Positions 37,673 to 46,426 are shown, counted from the first letter of the stretch. The stretch: 64,000 bases of DNA from Paludibacter sp. (GCA_028710415.1 JAQTUE010000014.1:1-64000), one strand, 5' to 3'. Numbers and translations: made by a program. Notes: a model not told the origin generated them from the letters alone.

Positions 37673-38623
37673 TTATAATTTCTTCAGTTCCTCCGCGGCG
37701 TTGCTATGATCGATTACTTTTACATCATACAGGATTTCCATTTTATAGGTTTGTCCTTTGATAGCATTATAGAGGTTGTGAACTCCATCGTGCCCCATAG
37801 AGCGAAAGTCCTGCTTCATGGTAGCACAGTTCGCATTCTCCTTGATATACTTCAGTAATGGCCTCGAAACATCAAAAAACACCGATACGCCCCCGTGCTT
37901 CATGAACCTGGTCATGGCCGGGAAGCTGTCCAGGCCATTCAATGCCGGAACACCCCAAAACATTTGAAGGCCATTAATGTTGCGATTTTTGGTAAGATTG
38001 TAGGTCACCAGGTCCTTTCCGTAATCCGGTATTTCGTAAGAGTACCCAATGTCAGCGATTTGAGTTTCACTGATGGTGGAGCGAAAACCTGCAATTCTTT
38101 CGGTCATATTCAGGGCACTTACACCACCACATAAAATATAAATCTTATCGGGTTTTGTTTTGTTTTGTTTGTACAGATTCATCATGGTTTCTGCGCAAAC
38201 CTTACCTGCCTTTTTATTGTCGGTACCCACATAGAAAATCCGGTCGCTTTTAGGACAGTCCGAGTCAAAGGTTGCCACTTTAATGCCTGCCTTCATTGCT
38301 TCGTTGATTGGATCCTTTAGCATTTCGGCATCATTGCAGCTTATCAGGATTCCATCCACCTTATAGTGGATCAGGTTTTCGATTAATTCCTTTTGTTTTA
38401 TGCCGTCAATGGAACTCGGAGCTTCCCAGGTTAGTACAATCCCTAATTCTTTTGCTGCAGTCAGGGCACTTTCTTTTACCTGGTCGAAGATTGCATTATC
38501 TACTTTGGGGATAATCGCGATTACAATTTCTTTCTTTTCAGTTTTAGCCTTGTTCTTGTTGCAGGATAAAAATGCACCCGCTATCAGGCAGAGAACGATG
38601 AGTATTAGCCAATTCTTTTTCAT
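37673..38623 (-). CDS. Periplasmic sugar-binding lipoprotein (RbsB/LacI-type fold), orphan
   Basis: A 316-residue substrate-binding protein. The frame opens at 38677, but the ATG at 38623 begins the signal peptide MKKNWLILIVLCLIAG, lipidated at Cys21 (FLSC). The fold follows the Peripla_BP_4 family: IVIAIIPKVDNAIFDQVKESA, a DGILISCNDAEML loop, KVATFDSDCPKSDRIFYVGTDNKKAGKV, IYILCGGVSALNMTERIAGF and the hinge strand GGVSVFFDVSRPLLKYI. Such proteins bind pentoses, hexoses or autoinducer-2. No ABC ATPase or permease and no histidine kinase adjoin it, so it may serve a distant transporter or sensor. It lies antisense between two SusCD operons. Confidence 0.85.
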   Translation of the reverse strand: MKKNWLILIVLCLIAGAFLSCNKNKAKTEKKEIVIAIIPKVDNAIFDQVKESALTAAKELGIVLTWEAPSSIDGIKQKELIENLIHYKVDGILISCNDAEMLKDPINEAMKAGIKVATFDSDCPKSDRIFYVGTDNKKAGKVCAETMMNLYKQNKTKPDKIYILCGGVSALNMTERIAGFRSTISETQIADIGYSYEIPDYGKDLVTYNLTKNRNINGLQMFWGVPALNGLDSFPAMTRFMKHGGVSVFFDVSRPLLKYIKENANCATMKQDFRSMGHDGVHNLYNAIKGQTYKMEILYDVKVIDHSNAAEELKKL

Positions 38624-38761
38624 AATATCAATATCGTTTAATGTTAGTAAAAATCGATGATATCTATTATTCTGCAATCCTGAAAACCAATATAGTCTGG
38701 AAAAGTGTAAAGAATTTCTAACCTATAAACAAACTTCGATAATACTTTGTTTTTAATCGTT

Positions 38762-38974
38762 TCATTTAATATGCCCAGGAGAAACAACAACTTTGTTTTG
38801 GCTGAGTTCAGTTTCTATATTCTGGTTCGTTTTCTCCAATCCAACCCGGTTTAATTTTTCAAGGGCCGGTTTAAATTTAATTTCCACGCTTCCTGTTCTA
38901 TCTCCAACAGGCTTTTGTCTTATTTTGTTCCCGGTTTTAGTATAGAGGGTGTTTAAAGAGTCTTTCCTAAGGGT
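38762..38974 (-). pseudogene. Possible gene remnant without a start codon
   Basis: About 70 codons stay open on the minus strand and have a coding-like look (in part GDRTGSVEIKFKPALEKLN and ETELSQNKVVVSPGHIK), ending in TGA at 38762-38764. Upstream the frame runs into a stop inside the 11-bp array at 38975. There is no ATG in the frame. It could be the tail of a decayed gene cut by the array, or chance. I do not recognise the family. Confidence 0.25.
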
Positions 38975-39069
38975 TCAGTGAGGGTTAGGAGAGGTCTACC
39001 TCATTGAACCCTCATTGAACCCTCACTGAACCCTCACTGAACCCTCACTGAACCCCCTCGATACTTAAA
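38935..39069. repeat. 11-bp tandem array, unit TCAYTGAACCC, bounded by inverted 12-mers
   Basis: Five perfect-length units run from 39001 to 39055 (two TCATTGAACCC, then three TCACTGAACCC). An inverted unit GGGTTCAGTGA lies at 38971-38981, so the array can fold back. The block is bounded by TTTTAGTATAGA (38935-38946) and the inverted near-copy TCGATACTTAAA (39058-39069). Core, period and flank match the array at 2170-2269, which marks these as members of one repeat family. Confidence 0.85.
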
Positions 39070-39633
39070 CCGAGTCAAAAGCAGGTCAAAAGCAAATTCC
39101 GGACGAATTATCCCGGGTTGAGAGATATTGTTGCAAAAAATCAAATTTGTGGCAGGGGAATCAGTTTTCAACTTACTTCGAAGGATAATCAGGGTTGTAA
39201 TTAACACAATTAACAATTATGGTGTATAAATAATCAGATTTCTTACAAATTCAATATGTTGGGAATTGGTTGCTAATTGTAAGTAGGGGGATTAAAACGG
39301 GTGCATAATGAAGAAATAATTCTTTAATTGCTGTTTTTTTGCTTAGAAATGGCAAGAAAATTGGGTTTGAATACACTTCTTAAGTGTTAAATGTACGTTT
39401 AGACAAAAAAAGTTTCTTTTCTGGTATTTCTTTTTTGGTTTATTGACAAATATTTAAAATGAATTTATTATTAACTGTAATGTTATGGTAATTATAAGTA
39501 TATCAATAACATGTATGTGTGTTAAGATGCTCTAAAAGTGTTAATACGATAGTAATGAGGGGAAGTAAAATTAGAATGGCTTCAATCTGACACAAAAAAT
39601 CTGCATATATTTTCTATTTATCATCAAAAAGAC

Positions 39634-39664
39634 TTGTTTTTTAATTATTAATACTTTATTTTTG
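39634..39664 (+). promoter_or_regulatory. Promoter of the fourth SusC/SusD operon
   Basis: TTG (39634-39636), a 20-base gap and TATTTTTG (39657-39664). It matches the promoter at 32643-32673 in boxes, spacing and following CAAA, which suggests co-regulation of the two operons. Confidence 0.65.
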
Positions 39665-39705
39665 CAAACTGATTAAATGAACTCACTGGAAAAAAAACGC
39701 AAATT

Positions 39706-39760
39706 AAAGAAGATTAATAAACAAAATGTTAAATTTATGAGAAAACTAACGTTCTTATTG
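39706..39760 (+). repeat. 55-base leader identical to that of the third SusC gene
   Basis: Second copy of the block at 32714-32768. It spans the last 31 leader bases and first eight codons and decides the start at 39737 over the in-frame ATG at 39677. Confidence 0.85.
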
Positions 39761-42700
39761 GCTTGCCTAATCTTGGTAGGTGTAGGTTTGGTTAATGCTC
39801 AAACAAAATCTATTTCGGGAAATGTATTTTCCGCAGATGATGGGCAACCTGTTATTGGAGCTACTGTAATGGTAAAGGGTACAACCTTGGGTACAATTAC
39901 GGATGTAGATGGAAAATTTAAGATCAATGTGCCGGGAACAGCAAAGAGTTTGCTTATTTCCTATGTAGGTATGAAGACAGTGGAAGTGGAAGCCCGCAAT
40001 GGCATGACTATCAAACTGGAATCGGATGCTCGTCAGATTGATGAAGTAGTTGTAACTGCTGTCGGAATTAAACGTTCGCAAAAGGCGTTAGGTTATTCGG
40101 CAACACAGGTTTCAGCAGCCGATATTACGGCAACCGGTAATCGTAGTGCATTGAATGCCCTGCAAGGAAAAGTAGCCGGTGTTGAAATTTCATCAGCTTC
40201 CGGTTCTCCGGGTTCTTCTACCCGTGTAATCATGCGTGGTTTTTCATCATTGGGAGGAAGTAACCAACCATTGTATATCATTGATGGAGTTCCAATGAGT
40301 AATGGACAAGTAGGAAATACAAGTATTAACGGTGGTTTTGACTTTGGTAACCGTGCCAATGATATTAACCCGGATGATATTGAATCGATGACTATCCTTC
40401 AGGGTGGATCGGCAACTGCATTATACGGTTCGCGTGCATCTTCGGGGGTTATTTTAATTACAACTAAAAATGGGTCGAAAGCAGGAAATAAAGCTAAAGT
40501 AGATGTTTCTTCGACTACTACTTTTGATACTCCATTGCGTTTACCTTATTTTCAAAATGAATTTGGCCAGGGTTGGTACGACCGTGGAGGTGGATTAGCT
40601 GATTTACAGGAAAATGGTAGCTGGGGTCCACGTTTTGATGGGAAAATCCGCAAATTTGGTTTCGTTGTTGATAATCAACAACAGATTAAACCCTATAAAG
40701 CTCTGCCTACCAATATCAAAGATTTCTTTGAAACAGGTAAGAACTTTAATAATACAGTAGCCGTTTCGAATGGGGATGAAAATAAAAGTTATTATTTGTC
40801 ATTTGGAAATGTAACTTCGGATGGTATTATGCCAACAAACGCAGATTCATATCAACGTAACAACATTTCGATGCGTGGATCAAGTAAATTCTTGAAAATA
40901 TTTACAGCTTCCGGATCGTTGAATTATGTACGTAAAGATTCTAAATTTGTTGCAACTGGTCAAGATCAGGCTGCACTTGATGGCGTATGGCAAACATCCC
41001 GTGATATGAGTTTAGTTGATCAACGTGATTATAACAATAAGTTTAATAACCTTGAGAACTACTTTACTATCTATGCTCAAAACCCATATTATATTTTGGG
41101 CGAACATGGAGATAAATTCCAGGAAAACCGTATTTTTGGAAACGTTAGCTTAGATGCAAAAATAACTCCATGGTTAACCGCAACATTTAAAGGTGGTGGT
41201 GATGTGTCAAACAGTACATTGAAAGAATGGAGAGCGATTACGAAAAGTAGCCGTGGTGATTTTATTACTGATGCCGGACTTGATTTTGAAGGTGCTTATT
41301 TAAGCTCTGAAATCAATACAGATTTCTATCTGACATTAAATAAAAACATTAGCGATGATCTTACTTTCAGTGCCATTATAGGTCACAATTTCAATCAACG
41401 TGATGCAGCTAGTCAGGAATCTCAGGTTATTGGGTTGGATATACCTAAATTCTATAATCTGGCCAATAGTTCAGCTACCCCTGCTGTTTCAGGAACAGTA
41501 TCTCATCGTAGATTAGTTGGGGTATATGGCAGTATGGATTTTGGATTTAAGAATATGTTGTATTTAAACGTTTCTGCACGTAATGACTGGTCATCGACAT
41601 TACCAGCAGCAAACCGTTCATTCTTCTATCCAAGTATCAGTGGAAGTTTTGTATTCTCAGAATTGATTGAAAATAAAGATGTATTGTCTTTAGGTAAAGT
41701 TCGTATCGGTCTTGCCCAAACAGGGAAAGATGCTGCTCCATATCAGATATTACCGGTAATGGTTCAGGCATTGCAGGATGACCGTTATCGTACTTTGAAT
41801 TTTCCTTTGGCCGGTGGGGTTAATGGTTTTGGGGTATCAAATTTGATTGGTAATGATAAATTACAACCTGAAATTTCAAAGGATTTTGAAGTTGGAACAG
41901 ATTTGAAATTTTTCAACAGTCGTTTAGGTTTATCGGTTTCTGTTTATAAGAAAACCATAACAAACTTAATCTGGACAGCAACAATTCCTGCAACAACAGG
42001 GTATACTGCTCAAACACAGAATTTAGGAGAAATTACTAATAATGGGGTTGAAGTAACGTTGAATTTAGTTCCTGTGAAAACCAAAGATTTCCAATGGGAA
42101 ATATATACCAACTTCAGTACGAACGCTAACAAATTAGTTTCATTAACTACTGGATTGGACGAAATTTCACTTGGAGGAACAAGCTCTATTGGTTTTGTAG
42201 CCAGACCAGGTTCTGAGTTAGGTTTATTCTTAGGAAATGTTGTTGCAACTGATCCTCAGGGACACACCATTGTGAACTCACTGGGTCTGCCAACATTTAA
42301 GGATACCAAACAAATCATTGGAAGTTCACAAAACAAATTCCGCATTGGTGGTGGAACTACGTTGACTTATAAAGGATTTAGTTTGCATGCAGCCGTTGAT
42401 TATCGTAATGGTGGTGTTATGTATTCAAGAACTGCTGAAATTGGATATTTCACAGGGAATGTACAACAAACAACCTACAATGATCGTCAACCATTTATTG
42501 TTCCTAACTCAGTGCAGTTAGTAGGTGGAAAATATATTGAAAATAACGTTGCCATTGCAGGATTTAGCAATACAATGAATCAGTATTATAACCAGACTTA
42601 CCAGGCAGGTATTGGCGGAGCTTATGCATTAGTAAGCAAAACATTCTTCAAATTAAGGGAAGTAAGTTTGTCTTATTCTTTACCTAAATCATTATTGAGC

Positions 42701-42889
42701 AAAACTTTCATAAATTCACTGGATATTGCATTAGTAGGTAATAACCTGTTTTTATGGACACCTGATTCAAATCAATTCGTAGATCCTGAAATGACTACCT
42801 TTGGTACTGATTTGGCGGCTGACTTTGGTGATTATGGAGCAACCCCTTCAACCCGAAGCATTGGTTTCAATATAAAATTAGGTTTTTAA
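39737..42889 (+). CDS. SusC/RagA-family TonB-dependent transporter (fourth)
   Basis: A 1050-residue receptor. The frame is open from an ATG at 39677, but the start at 39737 gives the signal peptide MRKLTFLLACLILVG and matches the third SusC gene base for base, so I choose it. It has a carboxypeptidase-regulatory-like domain (SISGNVFSADDGQPVIGATVMVKG), the canonical IDEVVVTAVG linker, plug (NALQGKVAGVEISSASGSPGSS, IMRGFSSLGGSNQPLYIIDG, LQGGSATALYGSRASSGVILI) and a barrel ending FNIKLGF. It heads a four-gene operon with a SusD-like protein and two small lipoproteins. Confidence 0.94.
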   Translation: MRKLTFLLACLILVGVGLVNAQTKSISGNVFSADDGQPVIGATVMVKGTTLGTITDVDGKFKINVPGTAKSLLISYVGMKTVEVEARNGMTIKLESDARQIDEVVVTAVGIKRSQKALGYSATQVSAADITATGNRSALNALQGKVAGVEISSASGSPGSSTRVIMRGFSSLGGSNQPLYIIDGVPMSNGQVGNTSINGGFDFGNRANDINPDDIESMTILQGGSATALYGSRASSGVILITTKNGSKAGNKAKVDVSSTTTFDTPLRLPYFQNEFGQGWYDRGGGLADLQENGSWGPRFDGKIRKFGFVVDNQQQIKPYKALPTNIKDFFETGKNFNNTVAVSNGDENKSYYLSFGNVTSDGIMPTNADSYQRNNISMRGSSKFLKIFTASGSLNYVRKDSKFVATGQDQAALDGVWQTSRDMSLVDQRDYNNKFNNLENYFTIYAQNPYYILGEHGDKFQENRIFGNVSLDAKITPWLTATFKGGGDVSNSTLKEWRAITKSSRGDFITDAGLDFEGAYLSSEINTDFYLTLNKNISDDLTFSAIIGHNFNQRDAASQESQVIGLDIPKFYNLANSSATPAVSGTVSHRRLVGVYGSMDFGFKNMLYLNVSARNDWSSTLPAANRSFFYPSISGSFVFSELIENKDVLSLGKVRIGLAQTGKDAAPYQILPVMVQALQDDRYRTLNFPLAGGVNGFGVSNLIGNDKLQPEISKDFEVGTDLKFFNSRLGLSVSVYKKTITNLIWTATIPATTGYTAQTQNLGEITNNGVEVTLNLVPVKTKDFQWEIYTNFSTNANKLVSLTTGLDEISLGGTSSIGFVARPGSELGLFLGNVVATDPQGHTIVNSLGLPTFKDTKQIIGSSQNKFRIGGGTTLTYKGFSLHAAVDYRNGGVMYSRTAEIGYFTGNVQQTTYNDRQPFIVPNSVQLVGGKYIENNVAIAGFSNTMNQYYNQTYQAGIGGAYALVSKTFFKLREVSLSYSLPKSLLSKTFINSLDIALVGNNLFLWTPDSNQFVDPEMTTFGTDLAADFGDYGATPSTRSIGFNIKLGF

Positions 42890-42917
42890 TCAGTAATTAT
42901 ATAAAAAAAAGTAATAT

Positions 42918-44324
42918 ATGAAACGAATAAAATATTATTTAGCTGCACTGGTTGCCAGTGTGATGTTACTGAGCAGTTGCAGCGATAGCTTCTTTGATAT
43001 CAATACAAACCCGAACAATCCTGCTTCTGCAACACCTGCATTGGTATTGCCAAGTGCTGTATCAGGATCTGCATTTGTAATTGGTGGATACTACACTACT
43101 TTGGGAAGTTTTTGGACTCAACAATACGGACAGGCACCAGCTGCATCACAATGGTCGGACTGGGAATCATTCAATTTAACTGAAGATCATTTTAATACTC
43201 AATTTGTGGCTTTATATGCCGGAGCACTTAATGATTACGAATATGTTCGTAAAAACACTTCAGCAACTGGAAACTGGAAATTTTATTCCATATCGACCCT
43301 GATGCAAGCTTACACATTTGAAGTACTTGCTGACTTGTATGATAAAGTACCTTTTACTGAAGCTTTACAAGGTGTTTCTCAGCTTCAACCACATTATAAC
43401 GATGGTCAGGTTGTATACGACAGTTTATTAGCTCGTATTGATAATGCCATGTCAAAAGATTTCAGCGGAAGTTTAGTACAGGATCCTGCAACAACAGATT
43501 TGGTTTTTGGAGGAAATATGGCTACCTGGCAGAAATTTGCAAATACATTGAAACTAAAAATGTATCTGAGATATGTAAATGTAGATGCTAACAAATACAA
43601 GACACAAATCCAGGCATTATTAGCAGCTAATAATTTCCTGACAACTGATGCGAAGTTCTCTGCATTTAAACCTGAACAAACCGGTTATAATCCATTTTAT
43701 AATACATTTGTGGATCGATTGGCAGGTAATGTGGTAGCTAATAAAACATTGATGGATTTTTTAATCAATGGTTCAGATCCAAGGGCAGGAAAAATATTTA
43801 ATCCATCAGCTACCGGTGCTGCTTTAGTAGGTATTGCTTCGGGTGACGCAAAAAATCATCCAACTCAAACTATTAAGAATTATTCCACACCAAATGTAGC
43901 CAATATTGCTCCGGTTTATTTCTTTACAAAAGAAGAAGTGTTGTTCTTGATTGCAGAGGCTCAATTCCGTTATGGTACAGATGCTGCTGCTCAGGTTAGT
44001 TTTAATGCTGCAGTAAGTGCATCATTAGTTAGTGATGGCCTGGCTGCGAATGCTTATACTGCTACATATAATGGATTACAATCCATTATGGAACAGAAAT
44101 GGGTTGCCTCAACCAACAAAAATGGTATAGAAGCGTTTTTTGATTTTAACCGTACAGGTTATCCAAACTTCTTAACTTTTTCGAGCACTTCAGTATTAGG
44201 AAAAGATGCATCAGGAAATACAATATTTCCAAAGCGTTTATATTTCCCTTCAAGTGAACGTAAATCAAATGCTAATACACCGGCCAAAGTTGCTTTGGAC
44301 GTTAAGGTATGGTGGGGTAAATAA
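42918..44324 (+). CDS. SusD-like lipoprotein (fourth pair)
   Basis: A 468-residue lipoprotein; signal peptide to Cys21 (LLSSC), then SDSFFDINTNPNNPASATPALVLPSAV, the usual opening of the SusD-like_2 group. The interior LMQAYTFEVLADLYDKVPFTEALQG and the C-terminal IMEQKWVASTNKNGIEAFFDFNRTGYPNF fit the family. It starts 28 bases after the SusC stop. The ligand is not evident. Confidence 0.9.
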   Translation: MKRIKYYLAALVASVMLLSSCSDSFFDINTNPNNPASATPALVLPSAVSGSAFVIGGYYTTLGSFWTQQYGQAPAASQWSDWESFNLTEDHFNTQFVALYAGALNDYEYVRKNTSATGNWKFYSISTLMQAYTFEVLADLYDKVPFTEALQGVSQLQPHYNDGQVVYDSLLARIDNAMSKDFSGSLVQDPATTDLVFGGNMATWQKFANTLKLKMYLRYVNVDANKYKTQIQALLAANNFLTTDAKFSAFKPEQTGYNPFYNTFVDRLAGNVVANKTLMDFLINGSDPRAGKIFNPSATGAALVGIASGDAKNHPTQTIKNYSTPNVANIAPVYFFTKEEVLFLIAEAQFRYGTDAAAQVSFNAAVSASLVSDGLAANAYTATYNGLQSIMEQKWVASTNKNGIEAFFDFNRTGYPNFLTFSSTSVLGKDASGNTIFPKRLYFPSSERKSNANTPAKVALDVKVWWGK

Positions 44325-44342
44325 TTTAAAAAACAATTCAAT

Positions 44343-45056
44343 ATGAAAAAAATATTTTTAATACTATTAGTGGCGACTTTTATGTTCAGCTCTTGTAAAC
44401 AAGAGTCACTGGGTGTTGCGAAAGTAACTACCTATGCCACAATGACCTTGAATGGTAATGCCAACTTATTTTGGCCATTAAATACTCCCTTTGTAGATCC
44501 CGGTTGCAAGGCAGTAGAAGGTACAACCGATATTTCCAGCAAAATTGCAGTCTCATCAAATGTTGATGCAACAAAAGGTGGTAAATACACAATGACTTAT
44601 AAGGTGGCAAATTCAGATGGATTTTTTGCAAGTGTATCCCGTACTGTATACGTGTACGATACAACTTCTGCTCTAAATGGATATTATTCTTCAAGTATCA
44701 CAAGAACTGTTACTACTACAGGTGTTGTCGCTTCACGTGGACCATTCAAGATTCTTGTTTTTGGTGTCGGAAGTGGAAACATTTGGGTTGAAGATTTATT
44801 AGGTGGTTGGTATTATTATGGTTCAGCTTATGGTATTGCCTATGCAGGTATTGCCACTTTAAAAGTGAATGCTGATAATAGTTTGACTGTTGTAAAATCC
44901 AGTAACCTGGCATTTAGTTCAGCTTCAGCTTGCGTATTATATGCTGCATCAACCTGGGATCCTGCAGCTAAGAAATTTGTAATACATTCTACTATGGGTG
45001 ATACACCCCAATATCATTTTGACGTAACAATGAGTAACCCACAATCATTAAATTAA
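44343..45056 (+). CDS. Small lipoprotein with Ig-like (DUF5011/DUF5012-type) domain
   Basis: A 237-residue lipoprotein lipidated at Cys18 (MFSSC). Residues ~25-105 form an Ig-like fold of the DUF5011 kind (NLFWPLNTPFVDPGCKAVEG, then GGKYTMTYKVANSDG and SRTVYVYD). The C-terminal ~130 residues (SSSITRTVTTTG, ILVFGVGSGNIWVEDLLGGW, FVIHSTMGDTPQYHFDVTM) resemble the extra lipoproteins that follow SusD in many polysaccharide loci, where they serve as surface glycan-binding proteins. It lies 18 bases after susD and so is in the same operon. The binding function is inferred from position. Confidence 0.75.
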   Translation: MKKIFLILLVATFMFSSCKQESLGVAKVTTYATMTLNGNANLFWPLNTPFVDPGCKAVEGTTDISSKIAVSSNVDATKGGKYTMTYKVANSDGFFASVSRTVYVYDTTSALNGYYSSSITRTVTTTGVVASRGPFKILVFGVGSGNIWVEDLLGGWYYYGSAYGIAYAGIATLKVNADNSLTVVKSSNLAFSSASACVLYAASTWDPAAKKFVIHSTMGDTPQYHFDVTMSNPQSLN

Positions 45057-45068
45057 GGAGATAAAACT

Positions 45069-45536
45069 ATGCGTATAATTAAATTAATAATTATGTCACT
45101 CGTGGCGGTTGCATTTTTCTCATGCGAACCAACCTACACAAAAACATATAGTTGGGCGTACCCTGTTGCCGGAGACTGGATGGTGAAAGCCTATGTGAAT
45201 GGCGCCGAAGTTGGTGGGCCATATGAAATCAAATCGTATAATTCCGCATTTGGTAAAGATTCAATCTGGATTGACGATTATGCAACAACTTCCTCAAACG
45301 GAAACTTCTGGTCATTCAAGGTGAAAACTGCGGTGAATATGGGAACTAAAACATTCAGCACAGTTGGATCAAAGAATGCGATTACAAATTACGGAATTAA
45401 TATAGTTGTTTCGAACGGTAAAATTATCGGGAATGACAGTATTACCATGGATGTTGTATTTGCCGACGATGCCACAACAACTTATAAGTTGGCTGGTCAC
45501 CGTGAAGTATCGTACGAAGAGTATACTCAACAATAA
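45069..45536 (+). CDS. Small calycin-like lipoprotein (Lipid_bd-type)
   Basis: A 155-residue lipoprotein lipidated at Cys19 (AFFSC), last gene of the fourth SusCD operon. The mature part (VAGDWMVKAYVNGAEVGGPYEI, SIWIDDYATTSSNGNFWSFKVKT, GKIIGNDSITMDVVF, YKLAGHREVSYEEY) resembles the small Bacteroidota family annotated as lipid-binding putative hydrolase, an eight-strand barrel. The assignment is from pattern memory. It has a true Shine-Dalgarno AAGGAG at 45055-45060, eight bases before the ATG and overlapping the stop codon of the gene before, so the two are translationally close-coupled. Confidence 0.7.
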   Translation: MRIIKLIIMSLVAVAFFSCEPTYTKTYSWAYPVAGDWMVKAYVNGAEVGGPYEIKSYNSAFGKDSIWIDDYATTSSNGNFWSFKVKTAVNMGTKTFSTVGSKNAITNYGINIVVSNGKIIGNDSITMDVVFADDATTTYKLAGHREVSYEEYTQQ

Positions 45537-45556
45537 AAATTGTTGGATATTTCAAT

Positions 45557-45593
45557 AAAAAAAGGAACTGCTCAAACGAGCAGTTCCTTTTTT
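45557..45593. terminator. Bidirectional terminator between SusCD operon 4 and the HAD gene
   Basis: An A-run plus GGAACTGCTC pairs with GAGCAGTTCC plus a T-run around a four-base loop. It sits between convergent genes (plus-strand stop at 45536, minus-strand stop at 45611) and can serve both. Confidence 0.92.
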
Positions 45594-45610
45594 GGTAGTT
45601 GGAAAATGAA

Positions 45611-46300
45611 TCACAGAATATCAAATATCTCTGCAAGACCCTTAACCTTGAAAGTTGCCTTAAAAGTATCGTTAGATTTTAAGTTGGGATTAAAATATAT
45701 CTGATCGATCCTAGCATTTTGTGCTCCTACAATATCCGCTTCATAGCTGTCGCCTATCATAATGGTTTCAGAGGCTGTGGCATTATTTAATTGCAGTGCA
45801 TACTCAAAGATACGTTTGTCAGGTTTCAAGGCCTGTGCGGCTTCTGAGAGGACTACATGGGCGAAGTAATGCCCGATGTTGCAACTGTTCAGCTTTTTGT
45901 ATTGCACCTCAACAAAGCCATTAGAAACGATTGTCAGGGGGTACTTTGGTGCCAGATACTCTAATAGTTCCATTGCATAGGGTACAAGCATGGTCCTGGA
46001 GGGAAGCAAGGCTAAATACTCATCCCCGATTTGTTTTGCCAATGGCGCATTATCAACTCCAACCTGAATTAAAGGATGCTGGAAGCGCTCCAGGGAGAGT
46101 TCTGCTTTTGATATGGTTCCTTTCCCGTATTCTTCCCACAACTCAATATTGCGTTTGGCATACAAATTAAAGTATTGCTCAAAGCTGTCAAAGAACTGAC
46201 CTAAATTCTTTTGTTCGTATATTTCGTGCAGGGATGACTTAGCATTGGCATGAAAATCCCAAAGGGTATCATCAAGGTCGATAAAGACGTATTTGTACAT
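45611..46300 (-). CDS. YjjG-family noncanonical pyrimidine nucleotidase (HAD superfamily)
   Basis: A 229-residue cytosolic phosphatase that, by family, dephosphorylates unusual pyrimidine nucleotides. HAD motif I is DLDDT (nucleophile Asp8, acid Asp10), motif II SNGF (Ser126), motif III Lys159 (ALKPDKRIFEYAL) and motif IV GDSYEADI (Asp184, Asp189). The long helical cap at 20-100 is of the YjjG type. Its start codon is directly preceded, on the coding strand, by an array of 8-bp units (AACCAATC and variants, 46301-46366), which must form its untranslated leader. Confidence 0.88.
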   Translation of the reverse strand: MYKYVFIDLDDTLWDFHANAKSSLHEIYEQKNLGQFFDSFEQYFNLYAKRNIELWEEYGKGTISKAELSLERFQHPLIQVGVDNAPLAKQIGDEYLALLPSRTMLVPYAMELLEYLAPKYPLTIVSNGFVEVQYKKLNSCNIGHYFAHVVLSEAAQALKPDKRIFEYALQLNNATASETIMIGDSYEADIVGAQNARIDQIYFNPNLKSNDTFKATFKVKGLAEIFDIL

Positions 46301-46366
46301 TGATTGGTTGATTGGTTGATTAGTTAATTAGTTAATTAGTTAATTGGTTGATTAAGTTGATTGGTT
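46301..46366. repeat. 8-bp tandem array abutting the start codon of the HAD gene
   Basis: About eight units of TGATTGGT and TAATTAGT variants, which on the coding strand of the minus-strand gene read AACCAATC and AACTAATT. The first unit touches the ATG. The same unit makes up the arrays at 58565-58641 and 59337-59490. Confidence 0.85.
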
Positions 46367-46426
46367 TGTTCGATTGAGATAATTTGGTTAGAATAAGATG
46401 AAATTTATTTAAAACAGGTAAAAGAA

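Larger units (their letters stand above)
38624..39633. other. 1-kb non-coding stretch upstream of the fourth SusC operon
   Basis: This region holds the second 11-bp array (38935-39069) and, on the minus strand, an open stretch at 38762-38974 that reads like a protein tail but has no ATG. The remaining 560 bases before the promoter show no clear structure. Confidence 0.5.
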
